DNA from: JAWKTT01 sp041398965 | Lineage (GTDB): Bacteria; Planctomycetota; Planctomycetia; Planctomycetales; Planctomycetaceae | DNA: 64,000 nt | Assembly (NCBI GenBank): GCA_041398965.1 | Contig: JAWKTT010000005.1 | Span: 62,001-126,000, forward strand | Direction: 5' to 3' | Shown here: positions 35,052-44,573 of the stretch, in pieces | Position numbering within the stretch: the first letter of the stretch is position 1 | Layout of the letters: every line of letters starts with the position of its first letter | The notes under the pieces: model-generated | Databases searched by the model: none | Seen by the model: only the letters and a program-made list of their open reading frames with translations | What the model was told of the DNA's origin: nothing | Program-made: the position numbers and the translations under genes

Positions 35052-36335
35052 ATGAAGGCGTTGCGACGAATTCTGGACCGCTTGCATCCTCTCTTTGTTA
35101 AAGGGGGGAAGTATGAACGACTCTATCCACTGTACGAGGCGGGGGATACGTTCCTCTATACCCCGCCGGATGTGACCAGCGGTCCAGCTCATGTTCGGGA
35201 TGCTCTCGACATGAAGCGGATGATGATCACGGTGGTGGTGGCCCTCGGGCCCTGTATCTTGATGGCGTTGTACAACACCGGTTTGCAGGCGAATCTGGCA
35301 ATCGAGCATCAGGTTCATGATCGAGTGCTGACAGCCGAGGGGACCGAACTGGCGGCTGCGACAATTGTCGGCTGGCGTGGTGCGATCGTCGAAGGTTTGG
35401 GGGTTGGTTACAACTCCGGCAGTTTGATCTCCTGTTTCCTGATTGGTGCCCTGTACTTTGTGCCGATCTTTCTGGTGACGCAAATTGCCGGTGGATTGTG
35501 GGAAGTTCTCTTCTCTTGTGTTCGCAAGCATGAAATTAACGAGGGCTTCCTGGTGACGGGGATGTTGTTTCCCCTGACTCTTCCCCCAACAATTCCGCTT
35601 TGGCAGGTTGCCATTGGGATCAGCTTTGGGGTGGTGATTGGTAAGGAAGTTTTTGGAGGAACAGGAAAGAACTTCCTGAATCCCGCGTTGACTGCCCGTG
35701 CTTTCCTCTACTTTGCTCATGCTGGCTTTATGTCGGGTGATAAGGTGTGGACTGCTTCCAGTGGTGCTGCTGTCGATGGTTACAGTGCCGCAACATCGCT
35801 CGGTCATCTTGCCTCGGCGAAGGGTCAAGGAATGGCTGCGATTACTGATGGTCTCCAGATCAGTTGGGCGGATGCCTTTATTGGTACGATTCCCGGATCG
35901 ATGGGGGAGACATCGACGCTCGCCTGTTTGCTCGGGGCATTTTTGTTGATTATTACCCGCATTGGTTCGTGGCGGATTATGGCGGGGGTGCTGATTGGTT
36001 CTATGGCGACCGCGGGGGCGTTTTACCTCTGTCGTGACATGAGCAGTAATCCGATGTATCAGATGCCGCCGCATTGGCATCTGGTTGTGGGTGGGTTGGC
36101 GTTTGGGTTGGTGTTTATGGCAACTGACCCTGTCTCGGCTGCTATGACCGAACCGGGGAAGTGGGTTTACGGATTGTTGATCGGTGGGCTGACGATTCTG
36201 GTACGGAACATTAACCCGGCCTTCCCTGAGGGGATCATGCTGGCGATTCTGTTCGGCAACGTGATGGCACCGCTGATCGATTACTTCTTCGTGCAAGCGA
36301 ACATTAAGCGGAGGCTCAAGCGAAGTGTCGTCTGA
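35052..36335 (+). CDS. nqrB: Na+-translocating NADH:quinone reductase subunit B
   Basis: A 427-residue integral membrane subunit of Na+-NQR. It has about ten hydrophobic segments and the expected N-terminal pattern FVKGGKYERLYPLYEAGDTF. The family's covalent FMN threonine lies in the DGYSAATSLGHL region (residue about 240). NqrB contributes to the sodium channel and binds riboflavin/FMN and quinone. I use the ATG at 35052, where the NqrB homology starts, rather than the upstream frame. It is the first gene of the cluster here; nqrA, which normally precedes it, is absent from the window. The long open frame on the opposite strand is a shadow. Confidence 0.95.
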   Translation: MKALRRILDRLHPLFVKGGKYERLYPLYEAGDTFLYTPPDVTSGPAHVRDALDMKRMMITVVVALGPCILMALYNTGLQANLAIEHQVHDRVLTAEGTELAAATIVGWRGAIVEGLGVGYNSGSLISCFLIGALYFVPIFLVTQIAGGLWEVLFSCVRKHEINEGFLVTGMLFPLTLPPTIPLWQVAIGISFGVVIGKEVFGGTGKNFLNPALTARAFLYFAHAGFMSGDKVWTASSGAAVDGYSAATSLGHLASAKGQGMAAITDGLQISWADAFIGTIPGSMGETSTLACLLGAFLLIITRIGSWRIMAGVLIGSMATAGAFYLCRDMSSNPMYQMPPHWHLVVGGLAFGLVFMATDPVSAAMTEPGKWVYGLLIGGLTILVRNINPAFPEGIMLAILFGNVMAPLIDYFFVQANIKRRLKRSVV

Positions 36336-37188
36336 ATCTAGCTTTAACAAGGACTCTGTGCAGGGGACTGTGGTCATCGCCGCGGTGCTCTGTCTCGTTT
36401 GTTCACTTGCCGTCTCCGGTCTGGCCGTTGGCCTGCGTGAGAAGATCGATCTCAATAAAGAACTCTACCTGAAGGAAAACGTCCTGCGGGCCTGTGGGCG
36501 CGTTGCTGGCGATGCTCCCTCGCCGGACGCCGATGAAATCTCGCGGAAGTTTGAAGGGATCGAAGCATACTTTGTGGTCCTTCCTGGATTGAAAGACGAA
36601 GAAGCCGGGTCGATCAAGGCTGGTCTCCCGGCAAATTACGAGCCTCGTAAAGCGGCGAAAGACGCTGAGTTGGGGGTCGAGATTGCTCCCGAAAACGACA
36701 TTGCGAAAATTCATCGTCGCGAAAAATATGGTCGAGTTTACATCGTACCTGCGAGTGGTGAGACGCCGCGTCAGGTTGTTGTGCCGATCAATGGAAAGGG
36801 CTTGTGGTCGACGTTGTATGGGTTTATGTCGCTCTCGCTTGAGCCGGCCGCAACTGGGGGTGAGTCGCAGTGGGTGATTCAGGGAATCACCTTCTATGAA
36901 CACGCCGAGACACCGGGACTCGGGGGGGAAGTCGAAAACCTGAAGTGGCAAAGCGGCTGGCGGGGGAAGGTTCCCTATGATGGCAAGGGGGTCGCTCAAA
37001 TTGATGTGATTAAGGGATCGGTCAAGCCGTCCGATTCGGGGTCAGAACATAAAGTGGATGGTCTTTCCGGTGCGACGATTACGTCGGTCGGGGTGAAGAA
37101 TCTCGTCAACTATTGGTTGGGAACCGACGGTTATGGGCCATTCTTGGACAAGTTGCAGGGGAGTGAGATTCCCGAATTGGCGAAGTAG
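36325..37188 (+). CDS. nqrC: Na+-translocating NADH:quinone reductase subunit C
   Basis: A 287-residue subunit with one N-terminal transmembrane helix (VIAAVLCLVCSLAVSGLAVG) and a soluble periplasmic domain. The FMN attachment motif SGATITS near residue 246 has the conserved threonine that carries the flavin phosphodiester bond. The gene starts with GTG at 36325 and overlaps the nqrB stop by 11 bases, so it is translationally coupled. It passes electrons from the 2Fe-2S centre of NqrD/E to NqrB. Its length is slightly above that of the proteobacterial protein. Confidence 0.95.
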   Translation: MSSESSFNKDSVQGTVVIAAVLCLVCSLAVSGLAVGLREKIDLNKELYLKENVLRACGRVAGDAPSPDADEISRKFEGIEAYFVVLPGLKDEEAGSIKAGLPANYEPRKAAKDAELGVEIAPENDIAKIHRREKYGRVYIVPASGETPRQVVVPINGKGLWSTLYGFMSLSLEPAATGGESQWVIQGITFYEHAETPGLGGEVENLKWQSGWRGKVPYDGKGVAQIDVIKGSVKPSDSGSEHKVDGLSGATITSVGVKNLVNYWLGTDGYGPFLDKLQGSEIPELAK

Positions 37189-37325
37189 GGTATGTCGGGT
37201 CGCACGGTTGATGGCCTTGGCCGTCGATACTGGTGGGTTGTCAAATCGATGATTTCGTGATGTGACGGATTGCGGTTCTGGACGAGTTGTGTGGTCGCGA
37301 AATTTGTTTAGTGAGTAGCAGGAAA

Positions 37326-37949
37326 ATGGCAGACTCCGCGAAGAAAGTTCTGACGAAGCCGATCTTCGACGGTAACCCGATTGCGTTGCAGATTCTCGGA
37401 ATCTGTTCGGCTCTGGCGGTGACCACGCAGATGAAGCCCGCACTTGTCATGGCACTGGCGGTGACACTGGTGACTGCCTGTTCGAGTGCTCTCGTCTCCC
37501 TGATTCGTAACTACATCCCCTCCAGCATTCGTATCATCGTGCAAATGACGGTGATTTCGACACTGGTGATCTTGGTCGACCAGGCATTGCAGGCCTACGT
37601 CCCGGCTGTCGCCCGGAAGCTTTCGGTGTTTGTCGGTTTGATTATTACCAACTGCATCGTCATGGGGCGTGCCGAAGGTTTCGCCATGAAAAACGGTCCT
37701 GTAATGAGCTTCCTGGATGGGATCGGAAATGGAGCCGGTTACAGCCTTGTTCTGATATTGCTCGGCTTCTTCCGTGAACTGTTTGGGACTGGGAAGCTCT
37801 TTGGAACACAGATTCTTCCTCTGGCACGCGAAGGGGGTTGGTATGAGCCGAATGGGTTGCTCCTCAATCCTCCGAGTGCACTCATTTTAGTCGGCTTGTT
37901 GATCTGGGCCCTAAGAACCTGGAAGCCCGAACAGGTCGAGCACTCCTGA
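37326..37949 (+). CDS. nqrD: Na+-translocating NADH:quinone reductase subunit D
   Basis: A 207-residue polytopic membrane protein. It has six hydrophobic segments in the NqrD/E/RnfA/E fold, with LQILGICSALAVTTQ and IITNCIVMGRAEGFA, whose cysteines correspond to the ligands of the intramembrane 2Fe-2S centre shared with NqrE. I chose the ATG at 37326. About 140 bases separate it from nqrC. The protein appears complete, which contrasts with the damaged nqrE that follows it by 180 bases. Confidence 0.95.
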   Translation: MADSAKKVLTKPIFDGNPIALQILGICSALAVTTQMKPALVMALAVTLVTACSSALVSLIRNYIPSSIRIIVQMTVISTLVILVDQALQAYVPAVARKLSVFVGLIITNCIVMGRAEGFAMKNGPVMSFLDGIGNGAGYSLVLILLGFFRELFGTGKLFGTQILPLAREGGWYEPNGLLLNPPSALILVGLLIWALRTWKPEQVEHS

Positions 37950-38129
37950 GTTCTGAATAATTATGTTGAAGGTTGATAGTCGGGGTTTGAAGAACGAGGG
38001 GGCGGACGAGGTCACAGCTTCTGCCTGAAGGGGCTGGGGAATTGTGACGATCAAGTCGGAAGACAGGCAGGTTCCACATGCGGGTCTTGCCGAGGTGTTG
38101 CGACAAACTACTAACTCAAGACGGCTGAC

Positions 38130-38753
38130 ATGGACCATTACGGCAGCATCTTTTTCGAGTCGATCTTTACTAAGAACCTCGCGTTGGCGTTGTTCCTCGG
38201 GATGTGTACGTTTTTAGCACTCTCGAAGGATGTGAAAACTGCCATCATGCTCAGGATTGCGATGCATCGTCGTGCAGGCTCTGTGACCGTTCCCGTCAAC
38301 GTAACCTGATTTATCATAAGTTGTTGAAAGAAGGGGCGGCTCGCGTGGACGGGAGTCAGTAGTCTTAGTGACACCGATTTAAGATTCGTCGGATTGATCA
38401 GTTACATTGGTACGATCGCGGCGATGGTGCAGATTCTTGAGATGTTCCTCGATCGTTATGTCCCGGCCCTCTATCACGCGCTGGGAATCTTCCTCCCGCT
38501 GATTACGGTCAATTGCGCGATCCTGGGGGGAACACTCCTGATGATCGAAGCGGACATGACCTTCCCGGAATCTTGCGTGTATGGCATCTCCTCCGGGTTT
38601 GGATGGGCACTGGCGATTGCTGCTCTCGCAGGGATTCGCGAGAAGCTGCGTTATGCCGATATCCCCCAAGGGCTGCGGGGACTGGGGATCACGTTTATTA
38701 CTGTCGGCTTGATGGCCATGGCCTTTATGGCCTTTGGTGGTATCGAGCTGTAA
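38130..38753 (+). pseudogene. nqrE: nqrE, disrupted by small indels (or sequence errors)
   Basis: The ends match NqrE perfectly: MDHYGSIFFESIFTKNLALA and LGMCTFLALSK at the start, and the C-terminal half from ISYIGTIAAMVQILEMFLD through ITVNCAILGG to LRGLGITFITVG at the end, both in the same frame. The middle does not. Near 38258 one extra base is followed by a lost base (the I-V-V expected there is out of frame), then near 38301-38306 a net shift moves the frame so that LIYHKLLKEGAARVDGSQ is read, ending at TAG 38360. The original frame returns around 38373 (TDLRFVGL). As drawn, no intact NqrE could be made. Since nqrB, C, D and F look intact, sequencing error is a serious alternative. Confidence 0.85.
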
Positions 38754-38825
38754 TGTTGAGTCATGCTCCCTCTTGCGGGGGTGTGACTTCCTGTTGAAGT
38801 TTGTTCACTCTTCCAGATCAGACCC

Positions 38826-40055
38826 ATGCCTGCTGCTCCGATTATCCTTGGCGTCCTGTTCTTCACCGGCATCGTGCTGGCGCTGGTCGGCGTCATTCTG
38901 GTCGCCAAGAAATACCTCGTGGCCGCTGGTAGCGTCACGATTCTTGTGAACGATCAAAAAGAGATTTGCGTCCCAGCCGGAGGCAAACTGCTGAGCGTGT
39001 TGGCGGACGAGAAGATTTTCGTCTCCTCAGCTTGTGGCGGCGGCGGTACCTGTGCGCAGTGCAAGGTGATCGTGCATGAAGGGGGGGGAGACATCCTCGC
39101 CACCGAAAAGTCGCACATCAACAAAAAGCAGGCGAGAGAAGGGATGCGACTGTCGTGTCAGGTCTCTGTCAAGCAAGACATGAAGATCGAAGTCCCTCAC
39201 GAAGCGCTCGAAACAAAGAAGTGGCTCTGCACGGTCCGCTCGAACAACAACGTCGCGACCTTCATCAAGGAACTCGTTCTCGAACTCCCCGCGGGCGAAG
39301 AAGTTGCCTTTAAAGCCGGGGGCTTCATTCAAATTGAAGTTCCTCCGCACGAACTCGATTACAAGACATTCGACATCGACAAACGGTTCCATGAAGACTG
39401 GGACAAGTTCAACGTCTGGCGATATCACTCGAAGGTTGAAGAAACCACGATCCGCGCTTACTCGATGGCCAACTGGCCCGGCGAGCAAGGGATCATCATG
39501 CTCAACGTCCGCATCGCCTCACCTCCGCCACGTGGCCCAGAGGGGACTCCTCCCGGGAAGGTGTCGTCCTATATTTTCAATCTGAAGCCGGGAGATAAGG
39601 TGACGATCTCCGGACCATACGGCGAGTTCTTTATCAAAGAAACTCAGAACGAAATGGTCTACATCGGTGGGGGAGCCGGGATGGCGCCGCTCAGGTCGCA
39701 CATCTTCCAACTACTCAAGGGGACCAACTCCGACCGAAAAATCAGTTACTGGTACGGTGGACGTTCGTCTCGCGAGCTTTTCTACATCGATGAGTTCCGC
39801 GAACTCGAAAAGAAGCATCCAAACTTCAAGCTCAACATCGCCCTTTCGGAACCTCTGCCGGAAGATAACTGGACTGGCTACAAGGGGTTTATTCATCAGG
39901 TGTTGCACGATGAGTACCTCTCGAAGCATCCGGCCCCCGAGGATATCGAGTACTACATCTGCGGCCCGCCGATGATGTTGCAAGCGGTCCAGAAGACCCT
40001 TGATGCACTCGGTGTCGAACCCGAAAACGTCGCCTTCGACGACTTCGGCGGATAA
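38826..40055 (+). CDS. nqrF: Na+-translocating NADH:quinone reductase subunit F
   Basis: A 409-residue electron-input subunit. After one N-terminal transmembrane helix (IILGVLFFTGIVLALVGVIL) comes a ferredoxin domain with 2Fe-2S ligands Cys70, Cys76, Cys79 (ACGGGGTCAQC) and Cys111. A flavodoxin reductase-like module follows, with RAYSMANWP for FAD, GGGAGMAPLRSHIF for NADH, and YICGPPMMLQAV. It oxidises NADH and passes electrons through FAD and the iron-sulphur cluster to NqrD/E. It is 72 bases after the nqrE stop and ends the cluster. Confidence 0.95.
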   Translation: MPAAPIILGVLFFTGIVLALVGVILVAKKYLVAAGSVTILVNDQKEICVPAGGKLLSVLADEKIFVSSACGGGGTCAQCKVIVHEGGGDILATEKSHINKKQAREGMRLSCQVSVKQDMKIEVPHEALETKKWLCTVRSNNNVATFIKELVLELPAGEEVAFKAGGFIQIEVPPHELDYKTFDIDKRFHEDWDKFNVWRYHSKVEETTIRAYSMANWPGEQGIIMLNVRIASPPPRGPEGTPPGKVSSYIFNLKPGDKVTISGPYGEFFIKETQNEMVYIGGGAGMAPLRSHIFQLLKGTNSDRKISYWYGGRSSRELFYIDEFRELEKKHPNFKLNIALSEPLPEDNWTGYKGFIHQVLHDEYLSKHPAPEDIEYYICGPPMMLQAVQKTLDALGVEPENVAFDDFGG

Positions 40056-40121
40056 TCGATTCTGCACGATCGATCACCCAGGGAGACTCAAAACCTCACG
40101 TCTGCAACGTGGGGCACTTCG

Positions 40122-40901
40122 TCAACCCTGCTTCCTCGCCAGCAGGCAGATGTTGATCATCCCGCATCGCAGTGGTTGCAGGTTGCGGTCGCACCAGCGG
40201 GAGAGACCTTGCATTCCGAATTGAAACGGGAACAGATGCAGTCCCTGTTCGCGGATCACTTCGCAACCCTCCTGGGCAAGTAACTTCCGCAGTCCACCGA
40301 AAGACGAAAAGTTTTCCAGTCCATCAAACGGACGGAGTTTCAGGGTGGATGCCAGTCGCACGATCGGCTGCCAGACAATGTTCGGCGTGCTCAGCGACAA
40401 GTAGCCTCCGGGTTTGAGCAGCGAGGCCATCTGTCGGACCGCGACATTGGGATCGGGGGTATGTTCGACACATTCAGACGAGAGAATGACATCGAACGAA
40501 CCGGTCTCAAACTGATCGGTTAGCCGCATGGCATCGGCCACTTCCGCTTCACAGCCGACGTTCTTCCGCACTTTCTCGACGAGACTCGGGGCGATGTCGG
40601 TGGCAATGACTTTGGCCCCGCGCTCGTGCATCCGGCGAGCGAAGTAGCCGAGACCCGTCCCGACTTCCAGCACTCGCTTTCCCGAAAGGTCGATGTCGCC
40701 CAGGAAGAGGTCAACCAGTGTCTCGACTCGTCGTTGCGTATCGTATTCGGACAACGCTTCGACGAACTGGTCACCGAGTCGTTCGTAGGCAAGATCGCGG
40801 CCGTCCAATGTTCGAGACTGAGCAGGAGCGGTTCCTGCGGCAAACGAAGTTGTCGTGGAGGTGGTGGCAGACATCGCAGGACTTTCGGACGATAGGTTCA
40901 T
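40122..40901 (-). CDS. SAM-dependent class I methyltransferase
   Basis: A 259-residue methyltransferase. Motif I is RVLEVGTGLGYFARRM, motif II VIATDIAPSLVEKV, and SFDVILSSECVEHTPDPN matches the Methyltransf_11/UbiG-type group. The N-terminus is Ser/Thr-rich and may begin at a later Met. It transfers a methyl group to an unknown acceptor. It is on the minus strand downstream of the GT2 gene by about 50 bases, so a glycan or lipid substrate processed together with that glycosyltransferase is plausible but unproven. Confidence 0.88.
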   Translation of the reverse strand: MNLSSESPAMSATTSTTTSFAAGTAPAQSRTLDGRDLAYERLGDQFVEALSEYDTQRRVETLVDLFLGDIDLSGKRVLEVGTGLGYFARRMHERGAKVIATDIAPSLVEKVRKNVGCEAEVADAMRLTDQFETGSFDVILSSECVEHTPDPNVAVRQMASLLKPGGYLSLSTPNIVWQPIVRLASTLKLRPFDGLENFSSFGGLRKLLAQEGCEVIREQGLHLFPFQFGMQGLSRWCDRNLQPLRCGMINICLLARKQG

Positions 40902-40949
40902 TTGGACTGAGACGCCGCGTGAGCGAGTGAGTTGCCGTCGAGTATCGAA

Positions 40950-42077
40950 TTAACGCGAGACGACAACCGCTTGAGGTGAGTGTCGAGCCGGTACTTCTTG
41001 CAACAGGGCTTCGACCTGAAGGATTTCACGAAGTTCTGCTTCCGTCAGCGCCGCCCGACCATAGTTGGTGGGCTGATGGGCTGCGGTGGCGGGAGTTCTG
41101 GCATCGCGTGGCGAACGTTGCAACACATAGGTGGGCCGTCCCTTTACCTGTTCGTAGATGCGTGCGATGTATTCACTCGCAACCCCGAGGCAGAGAAGTT
41201 GGACGCCGCCGATAAAGAGAATGGTCGCGATCAACGAACCCCATCCAGGGACGAGGTCGCCCACCAGGGCTTGCCGCATAAGGATGTATGTCAGGTAAGC
41301 GGCCCCGGCAATTGTCACGATGAAGCCACAATAGGAAGAGACTCGAAGCGGTGTTGACGAGAAGGACAGCACGGCATCGCTGGCGAGCCGCAGCATCTTC
41401 CGCAGCGTGTATTTCGACGTCCCGGCAAACCGTTCGGGTGCATGAAAGCGAACGAATGTTCGCGAGAATCCGAGCCAACTCACCATTCCGCGGATGAAGC
41501 GGTGTCGTTCGGGCATCTCTCGCAAAGCGGTATAGGCCCGTCGACTCAGGAGGCCAAAGTCGGCTGCTCCATCAATGATGCGAGTATCGCTCAGTTTATT
41601 GATGAGCCAGTAGAAGCTGTGCGAGGTCACTCGCTTGAGCAACCCGCAGTTTGCTGTTTCTTCGCGAATTGTCGAGACGATTTCGTGGCCGTTTCGCCAG
41701 TGGGCGATGATTTCGGGGATGAGCGAGGGGGGGTGTTGCAGATCGCAGTCCATTGTAATCAGGGCATCGGTGTCGACGAGATCGATACCGGCCGAGAGAG
41801 CTGCCTGATGACCGAAGTTGCGTGACAGCGAAGCCACGCGAACTCGCGAGTCGAGTTTCGCCAGAGCGAGCAGATGATCGAGTGTGTCATCGCGTGAGCC
41901 ATCGTCGACAAAGAGGATGGAAAAGTCGACGTCGTGGATCGTCTTGAGCGTACCGTCGAGTGCAGTATGAAAGCTCCGGATGACTTCCGACTCGTTGTAG
42001 CACGGAACGACGATCGTGACGGTCTGCTGCACAACACCACCATCCGGCGAAGGAAAACACTCCGGTTCATGAACCAC
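40950..42077 (-). CDS. Family 2 glycosyltransferase, polyisoprenyl-phosphate hexosyltransferase type
   Basis: About 375 residues. The GT2 fold is complete: TIVVPCYNESEVI, DVDFSILFVDDGSRDDT, and MDCDLQHPPSLIPEI with the DxD-type metal site, then two C-terminal hydrophobic helices (AYLTYILMRQALV and LIATILFIGGVQLL), as in GtrB/DPM1-like enzymes that load sugars onto undecaprenyl phosphate. The frame opens at 42266, but the first 60 residues there are not protein-like. GTG codons at 42077 and 42032 are possible starts; I give the longer, and the start is uncertain. The methyltransferase gene follows on the same strand. Confidence 0.88.
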   Translation of the reverse strand: MVHEPECFPSPDGGVVQQTVTIVVPCYNESEVIRSFHTALDGTLKTIHDVDFSILFVDDGSRDDTLDHLLALAKLDSRVRVASLSRNFGHQAALSAGIDLVDTDALITMDCDLQHPPSLIPEIIAHWRNGHEIVSTIREETANCGLLKRVTSHSFYWLINKLSDTRIIDGAADFGLLSRRAYTALREMPERHRFIRGMVSWLGFSRTFVRFHAPERFAGTSKYTLRKMLRLASDAVLSFSSTPLRVSSYCGFIVTIAGAAYLTYILMRQALVGDLVPGWGSLIATILFIGGVQLLCLGVASEYIARIYEQVKGRPTYVLQRSPRDARTPATAAHQPTNYGRAALTEAELREILQVEALLQEVPARHSPQAVVVSR

Positions 42078-42331
42078 CAAGGTCCACGGAACTCTACCCT
42101 CTAGAATCGACTTTGCCGGAAATACCTGACTGTTTCCAAAAGGCAACAGAGGGTTACTGTGGGAAGTGACCGGATGATGTTGGTTGCAGCGATTGTGACG
42201 GAGGAAAGAGGGGGGTGGCGATTCATGATTCGTTTCGCCCTGCAGTTTGTTTGAGGGCTTCCACAACGCGTGCTGTTTCTTGCGTGGTGTGGTAGTCTCT
42301 TGAGGGAGTGTCTGTCGAACGTGGGGGCGTC

Positions 42332-43279
42332 ATGGTTGGAATGGACTGGCGACAATGGCCTCGAGTGGTGATGGGGCATCTACGATCGGGGTGGCAGCAT
42401 CTCGGCGACTTCGTCTATCCCCCTTGTTGCGGTCTGTGTGGCGGCGATCTCTGCGACGGCGATGAACCTGACAGAGAACCTTTGTCGACGCATCTTGTTG
42501 GTGTCGAGACAGAAACGGTAACGCAAGACAATGCCCCCAAAGGTGGCGGGACTCAGACCTCCTTTGAAGTTCCGGAAGATGACGTTGATCAGACCCCGTT
42601 TTCGCCGGGGCGTGTCGGGCGGGAATTGGTGTGTGGTCGATGTCGCGAGAACTTGCTGCCGAAGGAGACCAATGTCTGTTGGCGTTGCAGTGCCCCGGTT
42701 GGACCGTATCTGAAAACGAATTCGGGGTGTGTTCATTGTGCCCGCGACAGGTTTCAATTCACTCGAGCCCTCGCACTTGGGGCTTACGAAGGGGAGTTGA
42801 AGCGGGTCTGTCTGCTGGCGAAACAGCGAGAACAGGTCCACATCTCCGGACCGCTCGGGAAGTTATTGTGTGAACGATGGGGGGCTGAGCTTGCAGCGTG
42901 GCGGCCCGATGTTGTCGTGGCGGTACCGCGTCATTGGACGACTCGCCTCAGGAGTATCGAAGCTCCCCCCGATGTTCTGGGTGAGGTGTTGGCTGACTTC
43001 TTGCTGTGCCCGCTAGAGCGACATATACTGCGGAAGAGACGGCGTACCTCTCCCCAGTCGACATTGAAGCCTGCCGAACGAAGAAGAAACTTGCGAGATG
43101 CGTTCCGCATGGCAAGAGGTGTGCGACTGGATGGATGTCGCGTGTTACTCGTTGATGATGTGCTGACGACCGGCACAACCGCCAATGAAGTGACTCGCAC
43201 ATTGAAGTCAGCCGGGGCGGCAGAGGTGCTGGTCGCTGTTGTTGCTCGAGGAATTGGTGCAGCTTCGGGGCCAACATGA
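42332..43279 (+). CDS. comF: ComF-family phosphoribosyltransferase-like protein
   Basis: A 315-residue ComF-type protein. Cysteine pairs PPCCGLCGG, CGRCREN, CWRCSAP and CVHCARDRF suggest zinc-ribbon sites in the N-terminal half. The phosphoribosyltransferase signature RVLLVDDVLTTGTTANE is near the C-terminus, preceded by LAAWRPDVVVAVPRHWTTRL. An acidic insert of about 60 residues (DEPDREPLSTHLVGVETETV) lies between the first and later Cys pairs, which is unusual. The ATG at 42332 is preferred over a GTG at 42308. ComF is linked to DNA uptake in competence, but many homologues have unknown roles; no competence genes are adjacent. Confidence 0.88.
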   Translation: MVGMDWRQWPRVVMGHLRSGWQHLGDFVYPPCCGLCGGDLCDGDEPDREPLSTHLVGVETETVTQDNAPKGGGTQTSFEVPEDDVDQTPFSPGRVGRELVCGRCRENLLPKETNVCWRCSAPVGPYLKTNSGCVHCARDRFQFTRALALGAYEGELKRVCLLAKQREQVHISGPLGKLLCERWGAELAAWRPDVVVAVPRHWTTRLRSIEAPPDVLGEVLADFLLCPLERHILRKRRRTSPQSTLKPAERRRNLRDAFRMARGVRLDGCRVLLVDDVLTTGTTANEVTRTLKSAGAAEVLVAVVARGIGAASGPT

Positions 43280-43394
43280 GGCGGTTGGATCAGGAGTGAG
43301 TCACCGAAACGCACAAAGTAGAGACACTGCGGAATTGTAGTGAGAGACAAACCCGTCGCAGAAATTCTGTCGACCAACTGCTGAAGGACTTGCA

Positions 43395-44573
43395 ATGTCG
43401 GAAGAGAGTGCTGCTGCGGTCCCCCCGCAGACGCCGGAGTTGGTTGTTCCGAAGAAGCCCCCCCGGCTCACGCCGATGTACTTCTTTCTGCGCGGACTGG
43501 CGATCAGTCTGCCCACCATTTTGACGTTAGCCATCGTGCTTTGGCTCGCCTCATGGATCAACAATAACATCATCTCACCCGCGACTTGGACGGTGAAACG
43601 CGTCATCGCCGTTTTTCTTGACGAGTCGATTTCGCGCGAAGGACTGGTGCGGCTCGAGGGAGGCCCCGACCTGGAAGGGTGTGGGCGTCGATACCTTATC
43701 ACGAAGGAAGAGCTTCAAAACCTCAGTCGATTCGGCAAGCCGACGTCGGAACAAGTGATCGCCTCTCGTGGAGTCTACGTCCCACTTGGAACTCGTGCTG
43801 TTCCTTACGACCACTACATGGTGGTCTCTCGCGAGCGACTCCCCATCGACATGCCCACGTCATCGACTGAACTCTACATGGAGTACGCCGCTGAAAAGTC
43901 GTTCGGAAGCGTGTTTCATCTGTCCGCCGTTGCGGTCGTGTTGGTGATTGTGGCGCTCTATTTTCTCGGTCGATTCGTCACCGCAAGGCTGGGGAACTGG
44001 ATCGTCTCACGATTCGAATCGGGCGTTCTCGGTCGGGTTCCCGTTGTCCGCAGCGTCTATGGATCGGTGAAGCAGGTGACCGATTTCCTTTTCAGCGAAC
44101 AAGAAGTCGAATACCGACGCGTCGTCGCGATCGAGTACCCCCGACGAGGGATTTGGTCGCTCGGTTTGGTCACCGGCGACAGTATGCTTGAGATCGCCAC
44201 TGCGGTCGGTGAACCGTGTCTCAGCGTGCTCATCCCCAGTTCGCCCATGCCCATGACTGGCTACACCATGAGCATCCCGCGTAGCGAGGTGCTCGACCTG
44301 CACATTTCGGTCGAACAGGCAATGCAGTTCTGTATCTCGTGCGGGGTGTTGGTTCCGCCGGAACAGAAGGTCACTGCCGAGTCGTTGCAGCGGCAACTCT
44401 CCAAACGGTTCACCGAGAACTTCATGGCGACGACCTCGAACTGGAAAGGCCCGGCTCCCGGCGGACCTGGAGGGAGCGTGGGGGCACCACCCGTGCCCCC
44501 CTCAGTCAAGCCCCCCGGATCAAATGACGGACCATCGGGGACCGCATCAAACGACGGCGGAGCGAGCCAATGA
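43395..44573 (+). CDS. DUF502 membrane protein
   Basis: A 392-residue membrane protein. It has an N-terminal hydrophobic helix (ISLPTILTLAIVLWLASWI) and a second one (HLSAVAVVLVIVALYFLG), then the DUF502 core with SRFESGVLGRVPVVRSVYGS and VKQVTDFLFSEQE. The C-terminal 50 residues are Gly/Pro/Ser-rich and probably disordered. About 85 extra residues separate the two membrane helices compared with compact DUF502 proteins. Its stop overlaps the hemC start by the ATGA arrangement, so they are translationally coupled. The molecular function is unknown. Confidence 0.88.
   Translation: MSEESAAAVPPQTPELVVPKKPPRLTPMYFFLRGLAISLPTILTLAIVLWLASWINNNIISPATWTVKRVIAVFLDESISREGLVRLEGGPDLEGCGRRYLITKEELQNLSRFGKPTSEQVIASRGVYVPLGTRAVPYDHYMVVSRERLPIDMPTSSTELYMEYAAEKSFGSVFHLSAVAVVLVIVALYFLGRFVTARLGNWIVSRFESGVLGRVPVVRSVYGSVKQVTDFLFSEQEVEYRRVVAIEYPRRGIWSLGLVTGDSMLEIATAVGEPCLSVLIPSSPMPMTGYTMSIPRSEVLDLHISVEQAMQFCISCGVLVPPEQKVTAESLQRQLSKRFTENFMATTSNWKGPAPGGPGGSVGAPPVPPSVKPPGSNDGPSGTASNDGGASQ

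Noticed and set aside
34923..36455. 510-codon open frame on the minus strand
   Set aside because: It is antisense to nqrB, which has clear family motifs; its His, Arg and Asn-rich composition is typical of a shadow frame.
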